The notes below the pieces were generated by a model that was not told the origin of the DNA, ran no database searches, and worked only from the letters and a program-made list of their open reading frames with translations. From UTCFX2 sp002050125 (GTDB lineage Bacteria > Chloroflexota > Anaerolineae > Anaerolineales > UBA4823), in the NCBI GenBank assembly GCA_027494035.1, contig JAOSJQ010000001.1, positions 2,170,001 to 2,234,000 of the forward strand: 64,000 bases of DNA, given 5' to 3'. The position numbers were made by a program, and so were the translations under genes. Every line of letters starts with the position of its first letter. Positions within the stretch are counted from its first letter, which is position 1. Positions 9,424 to 18,373 of the stretch are shown here, piece after piece.

Positions 9424-9439
9424 GAAAATACGTATTTTC
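9424..9439. repeat. 16-bp perfect palindrome
   Basis: GAAAATACGTATTTTC is self-complementary over 16 bases. It lies between the response-regulator stop (9482) and the terminator at 9264-9293. It may be a protein binding site or chance; it is AT-rich and does not form a good terminator. Otherwise the stretch 9300-9480 holds no gene that I can see. Confidence 0.35.
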
Positions 9440-9481
9440 TAATAGGACATTAATGGCTTCAAAGCTTTTTGCAAAGGGGAG

Positions 9482-10150
9482 CTAATCCGAACCCCAGGCG
9501 CTATCCAGCGGGATGACCGCGTGCTGAATTGCAAAACGGATGAGTTCGGCTTGGCTCCGCAAGCCGAGCTTGCTCATAACCTTGGCGCGGTGGACTTCCA
9601 CAGTGCGCGGGCTGATGACGAGGCGCTGGGCAATCTCTGCATTGCTGCAGCCGCTTGCCGCCAGGCGCATAACTTGGCGTTCGCGATTCGTAAGCGTCTC
9701 GAGCAGATCGAGGTTCTGGTTTTTAGTTTTTTGGATGTATTCTTCGATCAGTTCCTCGGTCAATGGCGGGCTCAAAAAACGCTGTCCCCGCATTGCCAGC
9801 CGGATCGCATCGACCAGTTCCGTTGCTTCAGAGCCTTTGAGCACGTAAGCCGTCGCCCCTGCATTTAACGCCTCAACCACGTAAGCCTCTTTCGCGTGCA
9901 TGGACAAAATCACAATGCGCGTCGCCGGGTTCTGAGCGCGGATCTGCCGGGCGATCTCGTTGCCGGGAATGTCTGGCAAGCCGATGTCCAGCACAATGAC
10001 ATCCGGTTTTAGTTGAGCTGCCTTGTTGAGCGCCTCATTACCATTCTTGGCTTCGGCGACGACCGTGAAACCCGGTTCGCTTTCGAGCACCATTCGCAAA
10101 CCTTGCCGCAGAATGGCGTGATCATCCACCAACAGAATAGAAATGCTCAT
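9482..10150 (-). CDS. NarL/LuxR-family response regulator
   Basis: The N-terminal receiver domain (residues 1-120) has the acidic pair in LLVDDHAILRQGLRMVL, the phosphorylatable Asp in DVIVLDIGLPDIPG (about residue 55) and the conserved Lys in YVLKGSEATEL. The C-terminal LuxR-type helix-turn-helix (about residues 150-210) reads LTNRERQVMRLAASGCSNAE then VEVHRAKVMSKLG. The start ATG overlaps the upstream histidine kinase stop by four bases (ATGA), so the two are a translationally coupled pair. The target genes are unknown. Confidence 0.95.
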   Translation of the reverse strand: MSISILLVDDHAILRQGLRMVLESEPGFTVVAEAKNGNEALNKAAQLKPDVIVLDIGLPDIPGNEIARQIRAQNPATRIVILSMHAKEAYVVEALNAGATAYVLKGSEATELVDAIRLAMRGQRFLSPPLTEELIEEYIQKTKNQNLDLLETLTNRERQVMRLAASGCSNAEIAQRLVISPRTVEVHRAKVMSKLGLRSQAELIRFAIQHAVIPLDSAWGSD

Positions 10151-12888
10151 GAAGCGACCTCGCGATAAATATATAACGGAAATTCACCGGTGATACAAGT
10201 GCCTTCATTGGGGGTTGAGTCGATCTCTAGCAAGCCGCCGCAGGCGCTGGCGCGTTCGATCATGCCCGACAGCCCGCTGGATCTTTGCTGCTGGAGGGCT
10301 GCCGCGACATCGAACCCCACGCCCTGATCCTGGACTTGCAGGCGCAAAAAAAGTTCGTCTGCCCAGACCCGCACGGAGACTTGATCGACGTCGGCGTGTC
10401 TCGCAGCGTTGGTGAGCGCTTCCTGGATGATTCTAAACACGGTGATCTCCAAGTTAGGATCGTATCGTTGCTCTAAGCCCGAATGTTTCAACAGAATCTG
10501 GATGTTTGTCCGGCTGGTGAAGCGTTCGTTCAGCGAGGCAAGCGCCGGGATCAATCCGAGGTCATCCAGCATGGTTGGGCGGAGGTCCAGGGATATTTCC
10601 CGCACCTTGTCGAGCAGACGCACTGTCGTTTCGCTGGTTTTGGCGAGGTGCGACTGGACCTCTACACATACGTTTGGTTCGCCTGGCAAAAGGCGTGCAA
10701 TAAGATCCAGGTTTAGACGCAGCAGAGTTAAGGACTGACCGATTTCATCGTGCAGCTCGATTGCCAGGTTGCGCCGCTCTTGTTCCTGGACCTCGACAAG
10801 CCTGGTAGAGAGCGCCCGCAGCCGCTCGCGGCTTTCGGATACTTGCTCAAACAGCCGGGTTTTTACAATCCCAATGGTCGCTTGGTCGGTCAGGATTTTT
10901 AACAGCTTGAGTTCGCTTGGCGAGGGGACGCGGCCACGTTCGGCTGAACCGATATTGAGCAGACCGATAAGCTCCTCGTTGTGGATCATCGGTATACTAG
11001 CCCCGCTCCAGACATTCACCATTTGCAACAGTTCGAATCCAGGAACATCACCAATCATCGTTGTATCTGAAATGATGATGGGCGTTCCAAACATGGCGAT
11101 CATTTTCTCGTATGACCGTCTTGGAATCGCCGGGAACGGGTAAGGCAGTCTCACGGGCGGTGAGAGACCGGCGAGCAACAACGCATCGATATCCTCATCG
11201 TACAACAGGATGCTGCAGAAGGGATAATTCATCACGCGCTCGGTTTCGTCAATCACCGTTTGCAGAATGTCTGGCAGATCCGTTTGCAGATTGATCTTCG
11301 ATGCAACGCTGGCGATGGCTTCTGCTTCAGCGGCTGCATGCTGAAGCTCGTTGAAATGTTGCTGAAGTTCGCGGTTTGCCTGGTTCAGCGCCTCGGTGCG
11401 CTGCTCGATGCCCCGTTCAAGCTCCTCCTGGATGGATTCGAGCTCGACTTGGATCGTTTTTAGTTCTGTGACGTCGTGGGCAGTTACGACTCGGTATCGG
11501 ACGTCTCCGCTGGCTTCATCATAAATCAGGCTTGACTTCAGGCTGATCCAACGGCGGGTGTTTGTATTTTTAGGAATCAAGGAAAAAAGAACTTCTCTTG
11601 ATTTATCCTCGCTCAGCAGTTCAGGCGCCAGTTGCGACCACTTGATCGGCTTGCCGTTTTGATCCCGCATTCTTACTAACTCAGGATTATGATGGAGTTC
11701 CGAAAACTCTTCCAAAGTGTCCAACCCGGTCAACTTGAAACAGGCTGGATTGGCATAAACGATTTTTTTGGCGTTATTGACCACGATAATTCCATCGTCT
11801 ATGCTGTTCAGGACTGCTTCTCGTTCTTGATTGACGCGCCGAACCTGTCCTTTGGATTGCAGCACATCGGTGATGTCCATCCCGACCGCGACCGCCCCGA
11901 GAATAGCGCCCTCGTCATCCCTGATTGGCGTGACGCGCAATTGCATCATGGTTTGATCGGGCAAACTTACGTGTGTGGCGTAGTTTTTGCCCTCCAAAGC
12001 GCGTCGAAAGCCCTCGCCAAGAACGCTGAAAACGGGCGCGATATCAGAATATTTCTTTTCTGTCATCTGGTGGGGGTCGAGCCCGGTCAGATGGAGCGCT
12101 TTGCCCTCGGCAAATGTGATGCTTCCCTCACGATCGATTGCCGCAAATAATATGGAGGTGTTCTCCACCACTGTGCGCAGCATCAGATCGCGCTCGCGCA
12201 ATTGGGTCTCCATTTCTTTTCGCTCGGCAACGTTGCGCGCCAGAATTGCAATTTGTGCCACTTCGCCTTTCTGGTCAAGGATGGGCCAGAAGATCGAGTC
12301 AAAGCTGCTAAACGAGCCTTCGTCATCTATCCGGACGATCGACTTGGTCTTTTTAACCTGTTCGATGGCATTTCTGCGGAGTTGAATAGAACCAGGGGAG
12401 GATACTTTGGCGATTTCCTGACCGATCAATTCCTCCCGCGGTCTGCCGATCACCGTGATGGCTGGATCGTTGGCTAAGATGATCCTCCCTTCTAAATCCA
12501 GCACCATCGTAGGGTCGGTTGCCGCGCCCAACAGCGCCTGAACTGCCTGGTAGACGTGGTTAATGAAGGGGGGTTCGCCATTAGCGCCGCGCCGTTCGAA
12601 CCGATCACTGGCGAGAGCGGACGCATCCCCGGTTTCTGAAACGGGCTGCTGCTCTAGCGGGGTAAAGATCGGGATGCCCGAACCGGCGCAGGCTTTTATT
12701 TGTGGATAGTCCAACTCGACTGCGGACGCCGGATCGACGAAGATTATCTCAATTGAATTCTCAATCAGCGCGTTCTGGAATCCTGTGAAATCGCTGACAA
12801 CCACAAGCTCCGAAGCTTGAAATCGCTTTCGCAGCGTTTGAAGCAGCGCAGACGATGCGGGATTGGAGGATAAAACCAGGATGCTCAT
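10147..12888 (-). CDS. multi-PAS/GAF sensor histidine kinase (HisKA_3 type)
   Basis: The order of domains is a receiver-like N-terminus without clear catalytic Asp (MSILVLSSNPASSALLQTL), three PAS domains (about residues 120-240, 245-365 and 370-490), a coiled coil, a GAF domain (about 530-680), a HisKA_3 dimerisation region with the phospho-His in LAIELHDEIGQSLTLLRLN, and a HATPase_c domain with FRIIQEALTNAARHA. There is no clear transmembrane segment, so it is probably a cytoplasmic sensor of redox state, ligand or light. It phosphorylates the overlapping NarL-type regulator. ATG 12888 is preferred; an in-frame TTG at 12912 would add eight residues. Confidence 0.93.
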   Translation of the reverse strand: MSILVLSSNPASSALLQTLRKRFQASELVVVSDFTGFQNALIENSIEIIFVDPASAVELDYPQIKACAGSGIPIFTPLEQQPVSETGDASALASDRFERRGANGEPPFINHVYQAVQALLGAATDPTMVLDLEGRIILANDPAITVIGRPREELIGQEIAKVSSPGSIQLRRNAIEQVKKTKSIVRIDDEGSFSSFDSIFWPILDQKGEVAQIAILARNVAERKEMETQLRERDLMLRTVVENTSILFAAIDREGSITFAEGKALHLTGLDPHQMTEKKYSDIAPVFSVLGEGFRRALEGKNYATHVSLPDQTMMQLRVTPIRDDEGAILGAVAVGMDITDVLQSKGQVRRVNQEREAVLNSIDDGIIVVNNAKKIVYANPACFKLTGLDTLEEFSELHHNPELVRMRDQNGKPIKWSQLAPELLSEDKSREVLFSLIPKNTNTRRWISLKSSLIYDEASGDVRYRVVTAHDVTELKTIQVELESIQEELERGIEQRTEALNQANRELQQHFNELQHAAAEAEAIASVASKINLQTDLPDILQTVIDETERVMNYPFCSILLYDEDIDALLLAGLSPPVRLPYPFPAIPRRSYEKMIAMFGTPIIISDTTMIGDVPGFELLQMVNVWSGASIPMIHNEELIGLLNIGSAERGRVPSPSELKLLKILTDQATIGIVKTRLFEQVSESRERLRALSTRLVEVQEQERRNLAIELHDEIGQSLTLLRLNLDLIARLLPGEPNVCVEVQSHLAKTSETTVRLLDKVREISLDLRPTMLDDLGLIPALASLNERFTSRTNIQILLKHSGLEQRYDPNLEITVFRIIQEALTNAARHADVDQVSVRVWADELFLRLQVQDQGVGFDVAAALQQQRSSGLSGMIERASACGGLLEIDSTPNEGTCITGEFPLYIYREVAS

Positions 12889-12984
12889 GCTGTTTCGGGG
12901 GCGATCTGCCAATAATCAGCGTATTGCGTTGTTCGCGGGCTGGATAACATTAAAAGAATTATACTCCACCGGGTTCACTTCCGA

Positions 12985-13824
12985 TCAATCCAGCCCGGAG
13001 AACAGATCATCCAGGCGCAGCCCGATGGGCGGCTCGGGCCAGGCAAGCGCAAAATGCTCTGTGCTCATCAGTTTTTTGACCTGCGCCTCGGGGAGGCGTC
13101 TGAAGAGGTTGCCCGGACCGAACTGCGTGCGGTGGCAGTGCAGCGCGTCCCATTTCTGCTCCACGGTGGAAGAGACGTCGATCTGAACATTGACCAGCTC
13201 ATCCGCCCAACCCAGATCAGGATTGTCCAGCGGACCTTGATTTTCCTGGTCGAGGCCCGCCTCTTTTATCTTCTCCTTCATCGCCATGAAAAAAGAGCGG
13301 GGGATCGCGGTGTAAAACAGCCGCTTCGCCTGCCAGGGCGATCCGAATTCTGGCTGGTATCCCGGGTTGGCTGCGGCGTGAAATGCGGCGACGGTGTGGT
13401 GATGAATTGCGATGTGATCCGGGTGACCATAGCCGCCGTAGGGTTCGAAGGTCAGCGCAACCTCCGGTTTTATGCGCCGGAATATCGCAGCTAGTTGACT
13501 GACAACTTCGTCCGCCGGCGCATTGATAAGCGCGCGCGCGTCCTGGTTTTCAGGCGAGCCGGACATGCCCGAATCGCGGTAGTCGAGGAAAATCAGTTCC
13601 GCTACCCCGATGGTCTCGGCGGCGCAGCGCAGTTCATCCTCGCGCACCTGACCCAGCGTTTCTGGCGTAGCGATGAGCGGGTCTGAGATTTCTCCCACCT
13701 CGCCGCGCGTGGCGCAAATCAGAGCAACTTTTATACCTTGAGCGGCATATCTGGATATCGTTCCACCCGTACCAAACGCTTCATCGTCCGGATGAGCGAA
13801 AACTGCAAGAAGTGAATGTGTCAT
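12985..13824 (-). CDS. PIG-L family deacetylase (LmbE-like)
   Basis: The zinc site AHPDDE (residues 11-16, in AVFAHPDDEAFGTGGTISR) and the second motif GHPDHIAIHHHTVAAF identify the PIG-L/LmbE fold, which removes N-acetyl groups from GlcNAc-containing conjugates (the mycothiol MshB, bacillithiol BshB and teicoplanin-type enzymes). At 279 residues it is close to MshB length. The substrate cannot be assigned because no thiol-biosynthesis neighbour is present. The gene is transcribed away from the carboxylase operon. Confidence 0.9.
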   Translation of the reverse strand: MTHSLLAVFAHPDDEAFGTGGTISRYAAQGIKVALICATRGEVGEISDPLIATPETLGQVREDELRCAAETIGVAELIFLDYRDSGMSGSPENQDARALINAPADEVVSQLAAIFRRIKPEVALTFEPYGGYGHPDHIAIHHHTVAAFHAAANPGYQPEFGSPWQAKRLFYTAIPRSFFMAMKEKIKEAGLDQENQGPLDNPDLGWADELVNVQIDVSSTVEQKWDALHCHRTQFGPGNLFRRLPEAQVKKLMSTEHFALAWPEPPIGLRLDDLFSGLD

Positions 13825-14089
13825 CGGGGAGCCCTTTCAGAACACAGGCGCATTAATGGATAAAGAGCGGAACCAGAAATGCTTTCTGGGGTTAAGTTTG
13901 TTGATATCAGTTGTTTTGATCAACCGGGGTCGCAGAAAAGCTGATTGCCGGTTTGGTTCATTTTACTGCATAGTTGAGAGAGAGTTGATAGATTTGTTCA
14001 CCCCTAAATAGCTAGAATTAGGCAGTGGACGCTCATTGGCTCTCGCCTGGGCTCTCACTCGACCATGCGGAACAGGAGTGCACTTGGTT

Positions 14090-15637
14090 ATGAAGCACGA
14101 AATGGCGCATTATATCAATGACCTGAGATCACGCAAGCAGATCGCCGCCGGGACAGAACAAGAGGATGAGGCGCAGCATCATAAAGGCCGGCTGACCGCC
14201 CGTGAGCGCATCGATCTGCTCTTCGACGCGGGGACTTTCGAGGAGGTTGACGCCCTGGCTTTGCCGCGCCAGGAGGTTTATCTGGGGGGTAAGCGGTCGC
14301 GTTACGGGGATGGAGTGCTGACCGGGTTCGGACGCATCAACGGTCGTCTGGCGTGCGTGGCTTCGCAGAACGCGGCAGTGATGGGCGGATCGCTGGGCGA
14401 GATGCACGCTAATAAAATTGTCAAAATTATGCAGATGGCGCTTAAATATGGCTGCCCTTTTATTGCGATTAACGATTCGGGCGGCGCGCGCATCCAGGAA
14501 GGTGTGGACAGCCTGGCAGGTTATGCGCGCATATTCGACGCTAACTGTGAAGCTTCGGGAGTGATCCCGCAGATCTCGGTGATTATGGGGGCTTGCGCCG
14601 GGGGCGCCGTCTACTCGCCGGCATTGACCGATTTTATTTTTATGACCGAGAAAAGCTATATGTTTATCACCGGTCCAGACGTGGTGAAGGCTGTGATGCA
14701 GGAAGAGGTGAGCCAGGAAGAATTGGGCGGTGGAATGGTGCACAGTGTCCGCAGCGGCGTTTGTCATTTTCTCGCTCCGGATGACGCCTCCTGTCTGGCG
14801 AGCGTGCGCGAATTGCTCAGCTATCTGCCGTCGAACAACCAGGACGACCCGCCATATGTCCGCCCGACCGATGATCCGCAGCGCCGCTGCCCGGAACTGG
14901 AGCAGATCGTACCCATCACGCCTTATAAACCCTATGACGTGCGCCAGGTCATCACCAGCCTGGCGGACGACGGGGCTTTCCTTGAGGTTCGCAGCCTTTG
15001 GGCTGAGAACCTGGTCGTGGGGTTTGCGCGCCTGGATGGCTGGGTGGTTGGGTTTGTCGCCAACCAGCCGATGGTTCTGGCGGGCTGTATCGACATCAAC
15101 GCCTCGGTCAAAGCGGCTCATTTTATCCGCGTTTGCGATGCCTACAATATTCCCATTATCACGCTGCAAGATGTGCCGGGTTTTCTGCCCGGGAAGGATC
15201 AGGAATACGGCGGGATCATCCGGAACGGGGCGCGGATGATTTATGCCTACAGCGAAGCAACCGTGCCAAAGATGATGGTGATTCTGCGAAAAAGTTACGG
15301 CGGCGCGTATTGCGTCATGAGCAGCAAAGGGCTGCGCGGCGATTTGCTGTATGCCTGGCCGAATGCGGAAATCGCGGTGATGGGCGCCGAAGGGGCAGTG
15401 AACATCCTGTATCGTTCTGAGCTAAAAAATGTGGACGATCCCGAGGAGCGCCGCAACGAGCTGGTGGAAGATTACGAAACCCGCTTCAACAATCCGTATG
15501 TCGCGGCGGCGCGCGGTTTGATCGACGATGTCATCGAGCCGCGGGACACCCGCCGGGCGCTGATCCGAGGTCTGGAGCTTACATTGTCGAAGCGCGAGCG
15601 TCACCTCCCTAAAAAACATGGCATTTCACCCATGTAG
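14090..15637 (+). CDS. acyl-CoA (propionyl/methylmalonyl-type) carboxylase carboxyltransferase subunit
   Basis: This is a carboxyltransferase with crotonase-like N and C halves. Family motifs are GRLTARERIDLLFDAGTFEE, NDSGGARIQEGVDSLAGYAR, MGACAGGAVYSPALTDF, DVPGFLPGKDQEYGGIIRNG and KSYGGAYCVMSSKGLRGD. The length (515 residues) fits PccB/MmdA-type subunits. It transfers CO2 from biotin to an acyl-CoA, or works in reverse in a decarboxylase complex. ATG 14090 is chosen because CAGGAG lies ten bases upstream; the open frame extends further to 14036. The next two genes supply the biotin carboxylase and biotin carrier. Confidence 0.93.
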   Translation: MKHEMAHYINDLRSRKQIAAGTEQEDEAQHHKGRLTARERIDLLFDAGTFEEVDALALPRQEVYLGGKRSRYGDGVLTGFGRINGRLACVASQNAAVMGGSLGEMHANKIVKIMQMALKYGCPFIAINDSGGARIQEGVDSLAGYARIFDANCEASGVIPQISVIMGACAGGAVYSPALTDFIFMTEKSYMFITGPDVVKAVMQEEVSQEELGGGMVHSVRSGVCHFLAPDDASCLASVRELLSYLPSNNQDDPPYVRPTDDPQRRCPELEQIVPITPYKPYDVRQVITSLADDGAFLEVRSLWAENLVVGFARLDGWVVGFVANQPMVLAGCIDINASVKAAHFIRVCDAYNIPIITLQDVPGFLPGKDQEYGGIIRNGARMIYAYSEATVPKMMVILRKSYGGAYCVMSSKGLRGDLLYAWPNAEIAVMGAEGAVNILYRSELKNVDDPEERRNELVEDYETRFNNPYVAAARGLIDDVIEPRDTRRALIRGLELTLSKRERHLPKKHGISPM

Positions 15638-15652
15638 GCGAATCGAGGGTTT

Positions 15653-17134
15653 ATGTTTACTAAGATCTTAATCGCCAACCGAGGCGAGATTGCAGTTCGC
15701 ATCATTCGCACCTGCCGCGAGATGGGAATCCAGACGGTGGCGCTCTATCAATCCCCGGACCGTGATTCACTCCATGTGCGCATGGCGGATGAATGCGTTT
15801 TATTGGATGCGCCAGATGGTTTTTTGGACCAGGATGCGATCCTTCAAATCGCAGTCGAGAAAAGGGTGGATGCGCTGCATCCGGGGGTGGGATTTCTAAC
15901 CGAGCGGGATGATTTTATTGCGCGTTGTGAGCAAGCCGGAATTAAGTTTATTGGGCCCCCCGCCAGAATTGTCAGCCACATGCGCCACAAGCTCGAGGTA
16001 GTTGAGAGCGCCAGCCGGGCGGGCTTCCCTACCGTCCCGCGTTCCGATTGTGTGGTCAACGAGAAGGATATCGCGGCGGTTGGAAAAGAAGCTCAGCGCC
16101 TGGGCTATCCAGTCATTGTTAAATCTTGCCGGGGCGGGCGGGGTCGGGGGTCGCGACTGGTGATGACGCCCGACCGGTTGGGTTCAGCCGTTCGCCGGGC
16201 GCAGGCTGAGGCGCTAACGATTTATGGGGACCGGCAGGTCTATCTGGAAAAGGCGATTTTACCGGCGCACCAGATCGGCGTTCAGATCCTTGCGGACAAT
16301 CAGGGCAAAATGATCCACCTGGGCGAACGTGAAGGTTCACTCTTGTCCGGCAATCAAAAAATCGTGGAGGAGGCGCCGTCGCCCTGTCTTTCCTCTGCGC
16401 TGCGGGAAGAGATCTGGCGGGCTGCGCTGGAGCTTGCCGCGCTTTTCGAATTCGAAAATGTGGGCACAGTCGAATTTCTACTCGATGAGCGCGGGAATTT
16501 CTTCTTCACCGAGATCAAGCCGCGCATTCAAATCGAACACTCGCTGAGCGAGATGCTGTCGCGCCTGGATATCGTGAAAGAACAAATCCGGCTGGCTGCT
16601 GGCGAACCGATCGGGATGACGCAATCCGATGTGCATTTGCTGGGATGGGCAATGCAATGCCGCATCAGCGCGGAGGATCCCCGGAAGCAATATCTGCCTA
16701 GCCCGGGTTATCTACAAAGCCTGCATTTGCCGGGCGGGTCGGATGTGCGGGTTGATACTTATCTATTTAACGGCTGTGTGGTTCCAATCGAATATGACCC
16801 TCTGATTGCCAAGCTGCTCGTTTGGGGCAAGGATCGCGAAAGCTGCCGGTTGCGGCTGAGCCGCGCCCTGGATGAAACTCGCTTTTTGGGGATATCGACC
16901 AACCTCTCGCTCGTCCGCCGGGCTGTGGAGCAGCCGCCTTTTGTAGCGGGGAATTATTCTACCGAGTCCTCGCCGGCATTGTCCGTAGAGGACACCGCTG
17001 ATGAGTTATTGTTGCGGGATCTGGCAATCGCGGCCGCCATTGCATACTGGCGCCGCCGTTCCTCCTTTCAGCCGGAACTGCCGGACCGCCTCTTGAGTGG
17101 ATGGCATCGTGACAGCCGCCGATTGCCCTCCTAG
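15653..17134 (+). CDS. biotin carboxylase subunit with atypical active-site residues
   Basis: This ATP-grasp biotin carboxylase has an ANRGEIAVRIIRTCREMGIQ start, ALHPGVGFLTERDDF and IVEEAPSPCLSS. Several positions differ from canonical AccC. The ATP loop reads KSCRGGRGRGSRL instead of K-x-A-x-G-G-G-G-R-G. The RRHQK segment is replaced by SGNQK. The metal-binding EMN is EIK (FTEIKPRIQIEH), so the Asn ligand is Lys. The catalytic Arg and Glu of RIQ-x-EH are kept. At 493 residues it is normal in length. Activity is therefore uncertain; it may have altered kinetics or act with another substrate. It lies 15 bases after the carboxyltransferase and before the biotin carrier. Confidence 0.85.
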   Translation: MFTKILIANRGEIAVRIIRTCREMGIQTVALYQSPDRDSLHVRMADECVLLDAPDGFLDQDAILQIAVEKRVDALHPGVGFLTERDDFIARCEQAGIKFIGPPARIVSHMRHKLEVVESASRAGFPTVPRSDCVVNEKDIAAVGKEAQRLGYPVIVKSCRGGRGRGSRLVMTPDRLGSAVRRAQAEALTIYGDRQVYLEKAILPAHQIGVQILADNQGKMIHLGEREGSLLSGNQKIVEEAPSPCLSSALREEIWRAALELAALFEFENVGTVEFLLDERGNFFFTEIKPRIQIEHSLSEMLSRLDIVKEQIRLAAGEPIGMTQSDVHLLGWAMQCRISAEDPRKQYLPSPGYLQSLHLPGGSDVRVDTYLFNGCVVPIEYDPLIAKLLVWGKDRESCRLRLSRALDETRFLGISTNLSLVRRAVEQPPFVAGNYSTESSPALSVEDTADELLLRDLAIAAAIAYWRRRSSFQPELPDRLLSGWHRDSRRLPS

Positions 17135-17149
17135 AAAGAGAGTGTCGAA

Positions 17150-17647
17150 TTGAAAAAGCTGACTGTTCAGGTAGATGGCGGTTTGTTTGAAATCGGCTTG
17201 GGGATTCAGCCTGCTCATGCCGCCGATCTGGTTGTCGAGGTGGATGGTCGGAAGATTCACGTCCAGTCTCCTAACGGGAGCGCGCGGGACGCCGCTTCGG
17301 AGTGGTTTATCATCGAGGGGCGCCCAGTCGAGATTTCTATTGACGAAGGATTTGGCTGGATAGAAACGCGTTGGGGGACGTTTCCGCTTAGAATCCTGGA
17401 TCAAACCAGGGCATCTGCCCCTCCACATGTCGGAGATGGCAGGGTAAAGGCGCCCATCCCTGGGCAGGTCACGCATGTGGCAGTGAGGCAGGGTGAAGAT
17501 GTCCATGCCGGGCAGCCGCTGCTGGTTCTGGAAGCGATGAAAATGGAGAACGAGATTCGCGCCCCAAAACCTGGCACAGTCGCGCTGGTCAACGTCAAGC
17601 CGGGACAGCGCGTGGCGCTCAACGAGTTGCTGCTCGAAATTCAATGA
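17150..17647 (+). CDS. biotin carboxyl carrier protein (BCCP domain)
   Basis: The C-terminal biotinyl domain (about residues 95-165) has the biotinylation site EAMKMENEI and ends in GQRVALNELLLEIQ. The N-terminal 90 residues are a beta-rich region typical of methylmalonyl-CoA/propionyl-CoA carrier subunits. The start is TTG at 17150, with an AGAGAG-type ribosome binding site about five bases upstream. It carries the carboxybiotin between the two preceding subunits. Confidence 0.92.
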   Translation: MKKLTVQVDGGLFEIGLGIQPAHAADLVVEVDGRKIHVQSPNGSARDAASEWFIIEGRPVEISIDEGFGWIETRWGTFPLRILDQTRASAPPHVGDGRVKAPIPGQVTHVAVRQGEDVHAGQPLLVLEAMKMENEIRAPKPGTVALVNVKPGQRVALNELLLEIQ

Positions 17648-17659
17648 AGCTGCAACTCG

Positions 17660-17668
17660 TGGTATAGT
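17660..17668 (+). promoter_or_regulatory. extended -10 promoter of rpiA, probably leaderless
   Basis: TGGTATAGT (TGn plus TATAGT) ends at 17668, and ATG 17676 follows after seven bases. There is no Shine-Dalgarno sequence between them. The arrangement is the same as before the gene at 1490. Confidence 0.5.
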
Positions 17669-17675
17669 GAAGTTT

Positions 17676-18296
17676 ATGAGCGACCCTCAGCTACATTTGC
17701 GCCAAATAGTGGGCGAAAAAGCCATCAGCCTGGTTCACGACGGCATGGCGCTGGGCGTCGGCACTGGACGAACAGTATCTTTCTTTATCGATTGTTTAGG
17801 CAAGAAATATCAGGCAGACGAACTTAAAGATATCCGGACGGTCCCAACATCCGAACAGAGCGCCGCAAAACTGCGCAGCTATGGCATCCCGATTGTCAGC
17901 CTGGCGGAAGTGCCCGCGCTCGATTTGGCGATCGACAGCGCCGACGAGGTGGACCCGAACCTCAATCTCATCAAGGGTTTGGGGAGAGCCTTGCTGCGCG
18001 AGAAAGTGGTCGAGATCCACGCCCAAGAGCTGGTTATCATCGTCGACGAGAGCAAATTGGTCAAGCGGCTGGGAGAAAACGGTCCTCTGCCAATCGAGAT
18101 TCTCCCTTTTGAGGCGCACAGTCACGTTCGCTGGTTGAATTCTTTGGGCTGCCGGGCAGAACTGTGGTTAGAGCCGGACGGCTCGCCGGCGCTGACCGAC
18201 AACGGAAATTATCTGGCGCGCGCCTGGTTCGCGGGCGGCATTCCAGACGTCTACGCGTTGAATCGCGTGCTTAACGACCGTCCGGGGCATACTTGA
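17676..18296 (+). CDS. rpiA: ribose-5-phosphate isomerase A
   Basis: RpiA interconverts ribose 5-phosphate and ribulose 5-phosphate. Motifs seen are GMALGVGTGRTVSFFIDCL, LAIDSADEVDPNLNLIKGLG, GRALLREKVVE and IIVDESKLVKRLG. The length (206 residues) is slightly short but complete. ATG 17676 is taken as the start; an in-frame GTG at 17667 overlaps the -10 element and is less likely. It is followed 77 bases later by rpe, so two pentose-phosphate enzymes are adjacent. Confidence 0.93.
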   Translation: MSDPQLHLRQIVGEKAISLVHDGMALGVGTGRTVSFFIDCLGKKYQADELKDIRTVPTSEQSAAKLRSYGIPIVSLAEVPALDLAIDSADEVDPNLNLIKGLGRALLREKVVEIHAQELVIIVDESKLVKRLGENGPLPIEILPFEAHSHVRWLNSLGCRAELWLEPDGSPALTDNGNYLARAWFAGGIPDVYALNRVLNDRPGHT

Positions 18297-18373
18297 ACAT
18301 GGTTTGTTTCTCGACATGGCAGCCCGCGTGATCGTCGCCGGCGAAGATGGAATTCGGACTTTGGAGCGCAGAA

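Noticed and set aside
14129..15169. Long open frame (346 codons) antisense to the carboxyltransferase gene
   Set aside because: The plus-strand protein has clear family motifs across the same stretch; the antisense frame has no recognisable domain and is a by-product of GC-rich codon use.
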